DNA of 64,000 bases, taken from NCBI GenBank assembly GCA_002426755.1, contig DINI01000028.1:175594-239593 (forward strand), in the 5' to 3' direction. A program made the position numbers and the translations under genes. This stretch comes from Flavobacteriaceae bacterium UBA5544 (lineage in GTDB: Bacteria > Bacteroidota > Bacteroidia > Flavobacteriales > Flavobacteriaceae). The notes beneath the pieces were generated by a model. It was not told the DNA's origin. It saw only the letters and a program-made list of their open reading frames with translations, and made no database searches. Shown one piece after another: positions 36,801 through 45,519 of the stretch (the first letter of the stretch is position 1; the number at the start of each line of letters is the position of its first letter).

Positions 36801-38351
36801 ATACTGCACATCGGCAGTAAAATCCATAGTTTTAATGTCTTTGGAAAGGTCGGCTAATCCATTAAATTTAAACTTGAAATTTTCATCGTTGGACACCAAA
36901 TCACCATTAAAAACATTATTCCCAATCTGACCCATAATATCAATGTCCATGTAAGTATAATCATTGTAATTCAATGAAAATACTTTTCCTGCAACATCCG
37001 TTTTTAAGTTTTCGATGGTGAAACCTTTTCCATCAACGTCTAAATCAAAAGATGTTTCTTTGACTTTCGGGTCATTAAGAAGTTGACCAATATCGAACTG
37101 GTCAAAAATTACTTTTCCTTTGTAACTGGCATTGTCAATATTATCAATTTCAGATAATAGCATTTGGGTGTCAATGTAGCCAATATCTGTACGGATTTCA
37201 AGGCTAGAATCAATATATGTAGGCGTGATTTTAGTAGTCCCATTCATAGAAAAATTACCGACTTTTGAAAACACGCTTGGAATGGTTTCACCCAAAAGAT
37301 TTGGAAGCATCGCTCTTAAATCGAAATAATTTGAAGACAAATCATCAAATCTACCATCCAATTCAAAATTGTTTTCTGATGTATTAAAAAGGTTTTTAAA
37401 ATTGATATCACCATAAATGCGAGTCCGTGAAGTGGTAGTCAGTTTTAAATTATCGGCCTGTAAATTGTTCAAGGTTCCCGAAAGATTCACATTCAATTTT
37501 GCCCGTTGGTCAACACCAAATTCATTGTAGAATGTATTGAGTTCATCAAGCAACACTTCAGAATCCTTAAAATTAGCTTCCACTTTTACCTTATTGGTAA
37601 AATCCTTTAGGTCTTCTGGAGTATAGCTAAATTTTACATTTCCCTTCAAATGGGAATGTGTGGTAGTAATGCTCAAATCATCAAAACTCAAATGGTCAGG
37701 AGAATACTCAAAATCTGTAACCATATTTTTTACCACTAATCCGCGACTGTCTATGAAAGCAAAAGTGTTGATTCTAGCACTGATGTCACTATCGTTGATA
37801 ACGAAATTGGTGGCATTGAGATATAATTTATTGAATTCAATTAATTTTGGTGTTTCCTTGTTCTCATTAATCATCCGGAATGTTCCGTCATAAATTGAAA
37901 CATCACTAGACGATAATAAAAATGTTTTTACCTCTTTCTGCGGATTGTCTTCCTCAAATTTTTTGATGAACACATCCAAATTGGACATTGGTTCATCTTT
38001 ATATATTTTTATGTTAAAGGTCAACCCGTTAATATCAATGTCACCGAAAGTCAGTTTTCCGTTATAAATGTTCGTAAAACTTAAAATGGAGGTATTAAGT
38101 TCGTTGACGTTGATGAGCGTGTCTTTTTTATAGTCCTCAATATAAATACTTTTCAATTCCACATCACCATTGATTTTTAAGCCAATTTTATCAATAGTTA
38201 TATGTGTCCCAAAATCATCATTGATACGTTGGGTCACTTTTTTTCCAAGATAGGTTTGTACCGACGGAAGTGATAACACCAACATTAAAATGATAAAAAG
38301 CAGCACTATAATGGCTGCTATTTTAGATAGTATTTTGAGAAATTTTTTGAT
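33888..38351 (-). CDS. tamB: TamB-like inner-membrane translocation/assembly protein
   Basis: A very large AsmA/TamB-type protein of about 1487 residues. An N-terminal membrane anchor is followed by more than 1000 residues of repetitive beta strands forming the lipid-conducting groove. A C-terminal DUF490 domain (about 1040-1450) and a charged tail rich in Glu/Lys end the protein. It acts in the periplasm in outer-membrane assembly or lipid transport. The first canonical start, GTG at 38306, falls inside the anchor helix. Reading upstream, the frame stays open and an ATC at 38351 would give (M)KKFLKILSKIAAIIVLLF, the usual family start, so I extend to it. No ATG, GTG or TTG lies between 38306 and the upstream stop at 38408. 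Confidence 0.85.
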   Translation of the reverse strand: MKKFLKILSKIAAIIVLLFIILMLVLSLPSVQTYLGKKVTQRINDDFGTHITIDKIGLKINGDVELKSIYIEDYKKDTLINVNELNTSILSFTNIYNGKLTFGDIDINGLTFNIKIYKDEPMSNLDVFIKKFEEDNPQKEVKTFLLSSSDVSIYDGTFRMINENKETPKLIEFNKLYLNATNFVINDSDISARINTFAFIDSRGLVVKNMVTDFEYSPDHLSFDDLSITTTHSHLKGNVKFSYTPEDLKDFTNKVKVEANFKDSEVLLDELNTFYNEFGVDQRAKLNVNLSGTLNNLQADNLKLTTTSRTRIYGDINFKNLFNTSENNFELDGRFDDLSSNYFDLRAMLPNLLGETIPSVFSKVGNFSMNGTTKITPTYIDSSLEIRTDIGYIDTQMLLSEIDNIDNASYKGKVIFDQFDIGQLLNDPKVKETSFDLDVDGKGFTIENLKTDVAGKVFSLNYNDYTYMDIDIMGQIGNNVFNGDLVSNDENFKFKFNGLADLSKDIKTMDFTADVQYANLKALNFVSKDSLSVFKGQVIMSMKGTNINDAYGTLNFKNTTYINQNDEYFFEDFDVTSSFENEKRNISINSTDIIEGTVSGVFKFENIGKLVENSIGSIYTNYLPHKIEDDEYLDFNFTVYNKIIEVFVHELELGPNTSIKGRIESDERGFKLAFKSPQIKLNDYFANNVDLKIDNSNPLFNTFVEIDSINTNYYNVSKFNLINVTIRDTLFIKSEFQGGKLNKDNFDLSLFYTIDKDNKSVVGFKKSGVRFKENDWVINENRDKQNKITFDRQFKQFDISEIVMSHLDEEIELAGEIRDSTYKDIKLNFKDVDLNKITPRLDSIHFAGNVNGKLEVLQKDGVYLPNSNVTIDRFKFNEFELGDLRADIIGNESLTNYEVDLLLQNDNLKSLIAKGYIDVGQSNPSINLDIEFDEFQLAFLNVFGADVINNIRGLASGNVKATGNLKKPDINGNLVLNNAGMTIPYLNVDYSFDFDSEVLLEEQKFIFNEVVMTDSKYFSRATLNGYMSHNNFSDWRLGLDIDTKRLLVLDTEDTEDALYYGTAFVTGQASIYGPTEQLVIKVDGSTAQGTVFKIPLSDTQSFGDNSYMHFLSPEEKAARLRGETISETEVKGLELDFDLDVNQNADIEIVVDRKSGSTIQGSGEGNLLIEINTNGKFNMYGDFVIYKGTYNFAYGGLVQKKLEVEKGGNLRWDGDPLKAQLNLKAIYKTNANPSVLLDNPINRSIPVNVELNLTGQLEQPDLDFTFGFPNVSSTIKSELDYRLETKESRDNQGVFLLATGSFASEISLGQQAYGTVEDRVNNLFNSLFSSDDDKVRVGVNFESGETTPEYQTDDRLGLTLSTKISDRVLFNGKVGVPVGGVNQTVIAGDAEIELLLNDDGTLSAKFFNRENNIRNFGEEIGYTQGLGLSYSVEFDTFKELLQIIFSGKNKEEKEAQKRDEEANKKEEEQMTPDYITIKPKSDKKDNN

Positions 38352-38373
38352 ACGTTTTAAAGTTATAACTTTG
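38343..38373 (+). promoter_or_regulatory. Putative promoter of tsaD
   Basis: TAACTTTG (38366-38373) matches the -7 consensus perfectly. TTTT at 38343-38346 is at 19-bp spacing, and TTTG at 38346 is at 16-bp spacing. The box overlaps the leader and first codons of the divergent tamB gene. Confidence 0.45.
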
Positions 38374-38411
38374 TAGTCAAATTTAACAATTATTGTGCCT
38401 AAATTTCATTA

Positions 38412-39434
38412 ATGTCTTCACAAAATATTTATATTCTTGGTATTGAGTCATCGTGTGATGATACGGCGGCTTCTGTAATGCTTAACGGAAAAATATTGAG
38501 CAACATTGTAGCAAGCCAATCGATTCATGAAGCCTATGGAGGTGTGGTTCCTGAATTGGCATCTAGAGCACATCAGCAAAACATAGTCCCTGTTGTTCAT
38601 GAAGCATTGAGAAGAGCCAATATAGATAAGGCACAATTAAATGCCATTGCCTTTACTCGTGGCCCAGGTTTAATGGGTTCTTTGTTGGTTGGGACGTCGT
38701 TTGCAAAATCGTTGGCTTATGGCTTGGACATTCCGCTGATCGGTGTCAATCACATGTCGGCACATATTCTGGCCCATTTTATTGATGAGGACGGATACAA
38801 CAAGCCTCCCTTTCCTTTTTTGGCAATGACCATATCTGGTGGACACACTCAAATCGTAAAAGTCAATAACTATTTTGATATGGAAGTCATTGGCGAAACC
38901 ATTGACGATGCCGTTGGTGAAGCCTTTGATAAAAGTGGAAAATTATTGGGTTTAGGTTATCCTGCAGGACCCGAAATTGACAAACGTGCTAAATTGGGTA
39001 ACCCAAAAAGATTCAAATTTACAAAGCCTAACGTTGAGGGACTGAATTTTAGTTTTTCAGGTTTGAAGACTGCAATTTTATACTTCATTCAGAAGGAAAC
39101 ACAGTCAAATCCAAATTTCATCGAAGAGAATCTGAATGACATTTGCGCATCCATTCAATATACTATTATTGGAATTTTGATCGATAAATTAAAACTTGCC
39201 ACCAAGCATACTGGCATAAAACACATTGCCATTGGTGGTGGTGTGTCTGCAAATTCTGGCATTCGCCAAGCTTTAAAAGATGGTGAAGCAAAATTTGGAT
39301 GGACAACGTATGTTCCGAAATTTGAGTTCACCACTGACAATGCAGCGATGATTGCCATCGTTGGGTATTTAAAATATTTGGAAGGTAATTTTGATGGGAA
39401 TGACTTGGTGGCTTCATCAAGATTAAAGATTTAG
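38412..39434 (+). CDS. tsaD: tRNA N6-adenosine threonylcarbamoyltransferase TsaD
   Basis: Catalyses transfer of threonylcarbamoyl to A37 of ANN-decoding tRNAs, with TsaB and TsaE. The 340-residue length is standard. Seen are GIESSCDDTAASVM (residues 10-23), the metal-binding HMSAHILAHF (His at about 117 and 121), the ISGGHTQIV segment, and the C-terminal GGVSANSGIRQAL and TDNAAMIAIVG. It is divergent from tamB, as in many Flavobacteriaceae. Confidence 0.97.
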   Translation: MSSQNIYILGIESSCDDTAASVMLNGKILSNIVASQSIHEAYGGVVPELASRAHQQNIVPVVHEALRRANIDKAQLNAIAFTRGPGLMGSLLVGTSFAKSLAYGLDIPLIGVNHMSAHILAHFIDEDGYNKPPFPFLAMTISGGHTQIVKVNNYFDMEVIGETIDDAVGEAFDKSGKLLGLGYPAGPEIDKRAKLGNPKRFKFTKPNVEGLNFSFSGLKTAILYFIQKETQSNPNFIEENLNDICASIQYTIIGILIDKLKLATKHTGIKHIAIGGGVSANSGIRQALKDGEAKFGWTTYVPKFEFTTDNAAMIAIVGYLKYLEGNFDGNDLVASSRLKI

Positions 39435-39590
39435 TTGGCTTTTTTTAGTGTTTTATTCTCTTTCCTTTACTCTGACGATCTGTTCTATCCAAAGTTGTCA
39501 ACAATCAATTCTTAAAAACTTAAAAACAGTTCTGTCATAAGCATCTGCATTCATTTTAAATTTGAATCCAAATCAACAAAAACCCTAATT

Positions 39591-40226
39591 ATGCTTAAAC
39601 AGCTACTCTGCTCTGCTTTATTTTTATCCACAATTCTTACATCTGCCCAAAATACAATTGAAAAACAATTGGATTCGATTCATGATGAAGCTCAGGCTAC
39701 AAAATTTATTGAAAACCATAAATCCAATAAAGGAACGCTCTATGTATTCAATAAAGAAAAGCACAAAACACAATTGGCTCAAGAGCTTTTTAAGATGGGG
39801 AAAGGTGGTAGCAAAGTAATAACTAATGATATTGAAAAAATACATTATAAGGTTATTGACACATATAATGTGCCTTATTATCGGGTAAGTTATGTGTATT
39901 TAGATGGCACTAATAAGACCAATGATGAGATTTTTAAATGGGAACAACAGATTCTTACCAAATATCAACAAGGATATAAGTTTAAGGATTTGGCAAAACA
40001 ATATTCAATGGACAGCAATGCTACTCGTGGAGGTGATATGGGTTGGTTTACAAAAGGCACAATGGACCCAGAATTTGAAGATGCTATCATAAATTCACCA
40101 AACAGCGTTGGAGATCTTTTTACGGTGCATCTGCAAAACAGCAACAAACACTATGTTGTTTTGAAAACATTTGACCAAAAAATGATTGAAGAGATAAAAG
40201 TCCTGACGGTTACCGAAAAAATCTAA
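39591..40226 (+). CDS. Parvulin-type peptidyl-prolyl isomerase (exported)
   Basis: A 211-residue protein with signal peptide MLKQLLCSALFLSTILTSAQ. The C-terminal half is a rotamase (PpiC-type) domain: VSYVYLDGTNKTNDE, FKDLAKQYSMDSNATRGGDMGWFTKGTMDPEFEDAI, then HYVVLKTF. It likely assists outer-membrane or periplasmic protein folding. The N-terminal part is short and lacks the SurA chaperone domain. It ends one base before rsmE, so the two are probably co-transcribed. Confidence 0.88.
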   Translation: MLKQLLCSALFLSTILTSAQNTIEKQLDSIHDEAQATKFIENHKSNKGTLYVFNKEKHKTQLAQELFKMGKGGSKVITNDIEKIHYKVIDTYNVPYYRVSYVYLDGTNKTNDEIFKWEQQILTKYQQGYKFKDLAKQYSMDSNATRGGDMGWFTKGTMDPEFEDAIINSPNSVGDLFTVHLQNSNKHYVVLKTFDQKMIEEIKVLTVTEKI

Positions 40227-40227
40227 A

Positions 40228-40935
40228 ATGCAATTATTCTATAATCCTGATATCGACGAACACACACGTCAATTGGCGTTTTCAAAAGATGAAAGCAAGC
40301 ATATTGTAAAGGTTCTGCGAAAATCGATTGGTGACGAACTGCAAATTACCAATGGAAAAGGTTGGCTTTTTAATGCTGAAATTTCAGTTGCTGATATCAA
40401 GAATTGTATTGCGATTATCACTTCAAGAACATATCAGAATCCGAAAAATTATCAGCTTCATTTAGCGGTCGCTCCAACAAAAATGAACGACAGATATGAA
40501 TGGTTTCTTGAAAAGGCCACAGAAATTGGGGTAGACGTCATTACGCCTATTATTTGTGACCGTAGCGAACGTAAAGTCGTTAAGACGGACCGTTTTGAAA
40601 AGATTTTACAATCAGCAATGAAGCAATCGCTTCATTATTACATGCCACAATTGAACGAGCCTATTTTGTTGAAGGGTTTTTTGCAGCATGATGTTAGAGG
40701 TCAAAAATTCATCGCCCATTGTGAGGAAACCAATAGAAAATCTCTAAAAAAAGAATTGATCCCAAATCAAGACATCACAATCCTTATCGGTCCTGAAGGA
40801 GATTTTAGTTCTAATGAAATTGAGTTGGCAATAAAAAACGGATTTGTTCCTGTCACACTAGGCGACACACGTTTGAGAACTGAGACTGCTGCGATTGTTG
40901 CTTGTCATAGTGTTGCTTTTGTAAATGAATTATAA
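40228..40935 (+). CDS. rsmE: 16S rRNA (uracil-1498-N3)-methyltransferase
   Basis: A SPOUT-family methyltransferase (235 residues) for m3U1498 of 16S rRNA. It shows the N-terminal PUA-like domain (SKHIVKVLRKSIGDELQITNG) and the C-terminal knot motifs IGPEGDFSSNEIELA (about 189-203) and LGDTRLRTETAAIVACH (about 211-227). RsmE acts on assembled 30S subunits. It is immediately downstream of the parvulin gene (1-bp gap). Its stop overlaps the convergent DUF1223 gene by 6 bp. Confidence 0.95.
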   Translation: MQLFYNPDIDEHTRQLAFSKDESKHIVKVLRKSIGDELQITNGKGWLFNAEISVADIKNCIAIITSRTYQNPKNYQLHLAVAPTKMNDRYEWFLEKATEIGVDVITPIICDRSERKVVKTDRFEKILQSAMKQSLHYYMPQLNEPILLKGFLQHDVRGQKFIAHCEETNRKSLKKELIPNQDITILIGPEGDFSSNEIELAIKNGFVPVTLGDTRLRTETAAIVACHSVAFVNEL

Positions 40936-41658
40936 ATTTAGCTGACTTCCTCCAACAATATCAAAATCAAACGTTTCAATTATTGTTATTAAAGATAAAT
41001 TATCCGAAGATTTTACCAATTGAGGAATAGTAACAGTTGTTTTTCCTGTTTTAGAATTTAAGTTGATTTCCATTTGTTCTACAACAATATTTGAATTTTT
41101 TAAGCTTCTATTTTTGTTTTCTCCTCTCGATATCGATGTGGTTCGTTCATCAATAGTCAAAGCAATCAACAATTTCTTGTTGCTAATGTCACCTTCTACA
41201 TGGTAGTCAAAAGAGATCGAGGTATCACTCTTTTTTACGTTGGAAATTGAAATACTATTTTCAGCTTTTTTACCTAAATATGATTTGATTTTAGATTTTA
41301 AAATGCCTTCGTTTGAACCTACAAAATGTTCTTTTCCATTCACTACCATTTGAGGTGTATAAATGGTGCTATTATTGAATTTTTTTCCATAACGCCTTTG
41401 TTTGTCACTGAATTCTGCTTTGCTAAAAGGGTCTTTCCAACCAATATAATTCCAATAATCCACATGATAGGACAATGCTACGACTTCTGATTGGTCGTAA
41501 TTTTTTTTGATGTTGTTTAACAAATCATCCGCTGGTGGACAGCTCGAGCAGCCTTGTGATGTAAACAATTCCAAAACCACAATTGGTTTGAACGTTGCAT
41601 CTTTAGACGGTTCTGCAGATGTTAACAAAACAATTAACGCGATAAATAGAAGTTTCAT
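40930..41658 (-). CDS. DUF1223 exported thioredoxin-like protein
   Basis: A 242-residue protein with a signal peptide (KLLFIALIVLLTSAEP). The DUF1223 core is VVLELFTSQGCSSCPPADDLL (residues 28-48) with a CxxC pair. Conserved YHVDYWNYIGWKDPFS and YTPQMVVNGKEHFVGS segments follow. The family is predicted to adopt a thioredoxin fold; its function is not established. It is divergent from the DUF4159 gene with 24 bp between starts. Confidence 0.88.
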   Translation of the reverse strand: MKLLFIALIVLLTSAEPSKDATFKPIVVLELFTSQGCSSCPPADDLLNNIKKNYDQSEVVALSYHVDYWNYIGWKDPFSKAEFSDKQRRYGKKFNNSTIYTPQMVVNGKEHFVGSNEGILKSKIKSYLGKKAENSISISNVKKSDTSISFDYHVEGDISNKKLLIALTIDERTTSISRGENKNRSLKNSNIVVEQMEINLNSKTGKTTVTIPQLVKSSDNLSLITIIETFDFDIVGGSQLNL

Positions 41659-41682
41659 AGGTATTATTTTTATTTTTGAGAG

Positions 41683-42351
41683 ATGTTATTTAGTACGATG
41701 AATTTTAGAAGTCTTACAATTAGTTTTGTTTTTAGTGTTTGTTTAACACTCACTTCCAATGCGCAGGATATCGCAGTTTTAAAATATAAAGGTGGAGGTG
41801 ATTGGTATGGAAATCCAACGTCGTTGCCTAATTTAATAGCATTTTGTAACGCCAATATCAACACCAAGATAAACCCCAAACCAGAAGTTGTCGAAACAGG
41901 AAGTCTTGATATATATCAATACCCAATGTTGCACATGACCGGTCATGGCAATGTGTTTTTTAGTGATGAAGATGCTGAAAATTTGAGAAATTATCTTCTC
42001 TCGGGCGGGTTTCTACACATCGACGACAACTACGGTTTACAACCTTATATTACAAAAGAACTCAAAAAAGTATTTCCAGATAAGGAGTTGGTAGAGCTTC
42101 CGAAAACCCATGAGATTTTTAATGTTTTTTACAAGTTCCCAGAAGGTTTGCCAAAAATTCATGTACACGATGGTAAGCGTCCACAAGCGTTTGGTGTCTT
42201 TAATGAAGGCAGATTAGTTCTGTTATTCACTTATGAAAGTGATTTGGGGAATGGCTGGGAAGATTCTGAGGTTCACAACGACCCAATAGAACTGCACGAA
42301 AAAGCTTTAAAAATGGGTGCCAACATTATTAAGTACGCATTCGAAAATTAA
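41683..42351 (+). CDS. DUF4159 exported protein
   Basis: A 222-residue protein. A signal peptide (ending about SNAQ, residue 27) precedes a DUF4159 domain with conserved DIAVLKYKGGGDWYGNP, MTGHGNVFFSDEDAENLRNY, GGFLHIDDNYGL and LVLLFTYESDLGNGWED segments. The fold resembles ThuA-like/glutamine-amidotransferase-type alpha/beta domains; no enzymatic role is established. Two in-frame ATGs (41683 and 41698) are possible; the second gives a more typical signal peptide (MNFRSLTISFVFS). Three further plus-strand genes follow within a few bases, suggesting an operon. Confidence 0.87.
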   Translation: MLFSTMNFRSLTISFVFSVCLTLTSNAQDIAVLKYKGGGDWYGNPTSLPNLIAFCNANINTKINPKPEVVETGSLDIYQYPMLHMTGHGNVFFSDEDAENLRNYLLSGGFLHIDDNYGLQPYITKELKKVFPDKELVELPKTHEIFNVFYKFPEGLPKIHVHDGKRPQAFGVFNEGRLVLLFTYESDLGNGWEDSEVHNDPIELHEKALKMGANIIKYAFEN

Positions 42352-42354
42352 GGT

Positions 42355-42690
42355 ATGAGATTAAGCTATCGGTGTACCTTATGCAAAACGGAGAATTACA
42401 TAAAAACAAAATGCACCAATCGACATGATCTGCTTATGGAACTTGGAAAAGATGAAATCCATGAAACGTGCAAATTCTGTAGTTCGACAAACAAAAAACA
42501 TATCAACAGATTGCATGCAGAAATTAATAAAGCTATTATCCTGATATCATTTTCAGTCACTCTTTTGTTGGCTATCCTACTTTTATTTGGATATGGATAT
42601 ATCTCGTTTGCAATTTTTGTCATTCCTGTTTTTTCAGCATTTGATCAACATAAAAAAGCCAGTAATTTTAACAGGACAATGATTAAATAA
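42355..42690 (+). CDS. Small zinc-ribbon-like membrane protein
   Basis: A 111-residue protein of unknown function. The N-terminus has CTLC (residues 7-10), a further Cys at 20, and CKFC (39-42), consistent with a zinc-ribbon or rubredoxin-like knuckle. Two transmembrane segments follow (about 60-79 and 81-95), with a basic C-terminal tail. It lies 3 bp after the DUF4159 gene and directly abuts the TrmH-type gene with no gap, so it is almost certainly translated. No catalytic motif is visible. Confidence 0.72.
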   Translation: MRLSYRCTLCKTENYIKTKCTNRHDLLMELGKDEIHETCKFCSSTNKKHINRLHAEINKAIILISFSVTLLLAILLLFGYGYISFAIFVIPVFSAFDQHKKASNFNRTMIK

Positions 42691-43191
42691 ATGCAACTTT
42701 CCCATCACAATAAAACATTCGAGAAAAAACCATTTCCAATTATTTTAGTGTGTGATAACATTTCAAAAGCACCAAATATTGGAAGTTTATTCAGAATAGC
42801 AGATGCTTTTGGAGTGGAAAAGCTACTATTTTGCGGACAAAATATTCCTTTGGGAAGACGAATAACCAAAACGTCCAGGGCTACTGAAAAAGTGGTTGCA
42901 TATGAAATTCATGAAGATATAATAAGTCTAGTCAATAAATTGAAACTTGAAGGTCATTTTATTGTTTCGTTGGAAATCACATCAAACAGTATATCTATTA
43001 ATAAGTACAATTTTCCAAATCAACCCATTGCATTAATCATTGGCGATGAAAATCACGGGGTGTCACATACCATTCTAGAGATGAGTGATATTATAATTCA
43101 CATAGATATGTTTGGTCATAACAGCAGTATGAATGTTGCACAAGCCACATCCATTGCACTCTACGAGATTACGAAACAAATGAACAACTAA
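42691..43191 (+). CDS. TrmH/SpoU-family RNA 2'-O-methyltransferase
   Basis: A 166-residue SPOUT enzyme. Motif 1 is VCDNISKAPNIGSLFRIADAFG (residues about 18-39, with the Asn/Arg catalytic pair), motif 2 is ALIIGDENHGVS and motif 3 is IDMFGHNSSMNVAQATSIALYE. The short length without an N-terminal substrate-binding domain matches minimal TrmL/TrmH-like proteins. It methylates the 2'-OH of a tRNA or rRNA nucleotide; which one is not evident. Start abuts the previous stop. Confidence 0.9.
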   Translation: MQLSHHNKTFEKKPFPIILVCDNISKAPNIGSLFRIADAFGVEKLLFCGQNIPLGRRITKTSRATEKVVAYEIHEDIISLVNKLKLEGHFIVSLEITSNSISINKYNFPNQPIALIIGDENHGVSHTILEMSDIIIHIDMFGHNSSMNVAQATSIALYEITKQMNN

Positions 43192-43241
43192 TATTTCCTA
43201 TTGGGTTATTATCGAAATCTAAATTCGCTTATATTTACGAT

Positions 43242-44330
43242 ATGAACTCAAAAACCATTGCAAAAGGAAATCTAAAGACATTGGCTGTCGTAGCCGGAGT
43301 GATACTCCTGATTTATATCCTTTTTAAAATCAAGTCGTTGCTCCTATTTATTTTTATTGCGGGCGTTATTTCTTTGATTTGCAGACCTTTGGTTTCGTTC
43401 TTGAAGCATCGATTAAAATTTAGTAATACCCTTGCTTCTTTTACAACCTTGATTTTAGTTGGAGGTTTTTTGTTCTTGATGATGCGGATTTTTTTGCCAA
43501 TTGTGCTTGAACAGAGCAAAAATATATCTGATATCGATTTTAAGGTGGTAAAGAAAGATCTTAACGAACTAAACATTCAAGCTAGCGAGTATTTAGGAGT
43601 GGATAGAATAAATATCGTCGAAGCCATCAAACGGACCGATTTCGTGAGGAATTTTAATTCGGAATTTGTCGCTAGCTTTGTTGAAATATTCTTCCGTAAT
43701 ATTGGCGATGTTGTGATTGGAATTTTTTCTGTACTGTTCATATCTTTCTTTCTTTTAAAAGACGAAAAATTGATTACAAAGGCCGTAACATCTTTTGCAG
43801 ATCGAGGCAATGAACGACGTTCGGTGGTGGTTTTTACAAAAGTAAAAGAACTGCTTTCCAGATATTTCTTGGGTTTATTGATTCAAACACTGATTGTAGC
43901 CTTATTTTATTTGGGACTTTTAATGTATTTGGATGTCAAAAATGCTTTGGCAATAGCCATTATTTGTGCATTTCTGAATATTGTTCCTTATTTGGGACCA
44001 CTAATTGGCGCTGTGCTAATGATGCTTGTAGTTGTATCAAACAATCTTGGCGCTAATTTCTCTACAGATTTACTTCCTTTATTGATTAAAGTTTTGATTG
44101 GCGTTTCTATAGTTCAGCTAATAGACAACTTGATTTCACAACCAGTTATTTTTGGACGAAGTGTCCGTTCACATCCATTGGAAATATTTATTGCTATCAT
44201 CATAGGCGGTTTGCTGTTCAATATTGGGGGAATGATTCTCGCTGTTCCGGTGTACACCACTTTAAAAGTGATTTCCCAAGAATTTCTCTCAGAATATAAG
44301 ATTGTGAAACATTTGACCAAAAATCTTTAA
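43242..44330 (+). CDS. AI-2E/PerM-family membrane transporter
   Basis: A 362-residue protein with about eight transmembrane helices in the AI-2E transporter (PF01594) layout: two N-terminal helices, a soluble segment with SKNISDIDFKVVKKDLNEL, and a C-terminal helical bundle. That bundle contains the conserved NIVPYLGPLIGAVL (about 246-259) and SQPVIFGRSVRSHPLEIF motif. The family includes quorum-signal exporters and Na+/H+ antiporters, so the substrate is open. It lies 50 bp downstream of the methyltransferase gene. Confidence 0.88.
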   Translation: MNSKTIAKGNLKTLAVVAGVILLIYILFKIKSLLLFIFIAGVISLICRPLVSFLKHRLKFSNTLASFTTLILVGGFLFLMMRIFLPIVLEQSKNISDIDFKVVKKDLNELNIQASEYLGVDRINIVEAIKRTDFVRNFNSEFVASFVEIFFRNIGDVVIGIFSVLFISFFLLKDEKLITKAVTSFADRGNERRSVVVFTKVKELLSRYFLGLLIQTLIVALFYLGLLMYLDVKNALAIAIICAFLNIVPYLGPLIGAVLMMLVVVSNNLGANFSTDLLPLLIKVLIGVSIVQLIDNLISQPVIFGRSVRSHPLEIFIAIIIGGLLFNIGGMILAVPVYTTLKVISQEFLSEYKIVKHLTKNL

Positions 44331-44337
44331 ACTTGGT

Positions 44338-45519
44338 TTGAATACTCTTCTTTTAAATACTGAAAGTCAAGAATTCATAAATAATCATTTGAATTCTGAC
44401 ATTGCATCGTTACTCTTAAAAGGAATTTCAATTGAAGGAATTGATTTAAAAGAACTCATTGAACAAATTGAGGCAAAAAAAAGATGCGTCAAAAAACTTC
44501 CTACTTGGTTCAATTCCGAAACTATTTATTTTCCCAATAAACTTAATATTGAACAGACATCTTCAGAAGCTACCGCAGAATACAAGGCGGCATTGATACA
44601 AGGCAATTCAATCATAGACCTTACAGGCGGATTTGGGGTAGATTGCTATTATTTTTCCAAACGTTTTGAATCCGTTGTGCATTGCGAAATCAATGAAGAA
44701 TTGTCTAATATAGTTAAACATAATTTCCATCAGTTTCAGATTCAAAACATTAAAACACTGGCTTCTGATGGAATTGAAGTTCTAAAAAACTCAAAAAAAA
44801 ATTATGATTGGATCTATGTAGATCCCTCCAGAAGACATTATAGTAAGGGGAAAGTGTTCTTCTTGAAGGATTGTCTGCCTAATATTCCAACACAACTGGA
44901 TGCATTATTTGAACACTCAAACAACATTATGATCAAAACCTCACCTCTTTTGGATATTTCCGTGGGTATTGATGAGTTAAAACATGTAAAAACAATCCAT
45001 GTTGTTGCTGTGAATAATGAAGTCAAAGAATTGCTTTGGATGCTTGAAAAAGGATATCAATCAGCCATCACACTACAAACTATCAATCTAAAGTCTGAAA
45101 ACAATGAGGTTTTCAATTTCAACTTTCAAAATGAATCAGAAATAGAGGCAAATTTTAGCTTGCCTCTTGATTATCTCTATGAACCAAATTCTGCCATTTT
45201 AAAAGCTGGTGGTTTTAATTCAATTGCATCACAATTGGACATCAATAAACTTCACAAACATTCACATCTTTATACCTGTGAGCATTTGATCGAATTTCCA
45301 GGTAGGCGTTTTAAGATTGTCAAAACCATTCCTTACCATAAGAAAACGATTAAAAAGCTTGGTATTCAACAAGCCAATATTACAACCCGCAATTTTCCAG
45401 AAACTGTTGAGCAGATTCGAAAAAATCTAAAAATTAGCGAGGGAGGTAATGACTATTTGTTCTTTACTACCGACTTAAATAATAAAAAAATTGTTCTTAT
45501 CAGCTCAAAAATTAATTAG
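44338..45519 (+). CDS. SAM-dependent methyltransferase with THUMP-like domain
   Basis: A 393-residue protein of the PG_1098-like type. The N-terminal region is helical. The class I methyltransferase core has SAM motif IDLTGGFGVDCYYF (about 98-111), HCEINEELSN, and the catalytic-type DPSRR at about 162-166. A ferredoxin-like and THUMP-like C-terminal region follows (about 280-393). Nucleic acid, possibly tRNA, is the expected substrate, but it is unproven. The only start compatible with the frame is TTG at 44338, 7 bp after the AI-2E gene. It overlaps the convergent lipoprotein gene by 8 bp. Confidence 0.82.
   Translation: MNTLLLNTESQEFINNHLNSDIASLLLKGISIEGIDLKELIEQIEAKKRCVKKLPTWFNSETIYFPNKLNIEQTSSEATAEYKAALIQGNSIIDLTGGFGVDCYYFSKRFESVVHCEINEELSNIVKHNFHQFQIQNIKTLASDGIEVLKNSKKNYDWIYVDPSRRHYSKGKVFFLKDCLPNIPTQLDALFEHSNNIMIKTSPLLDISVGIDELKHVKTIHVVAVNNEVKELLWMLEKGYQSAITLQTINLKSENNEVFNFNFQNESEIEANFSLPLDYLYEPNSAILKAGGFNSIASQLDINKLHKHSHLYTCEHLIEFPGRRFKIVKTIPYHKKTIKKLGIQQANITTRNFPETVEQIRKNLKISEGGNDYLFFTTDLNNKKIVLISSKIN

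Noticed and set aside
42396..42623. 75-codon minus-strand frame opposite the zinc-knuckle gene.
   Set aside because: It lies fully within the tightly packed plus-strand operon and has no independent support.
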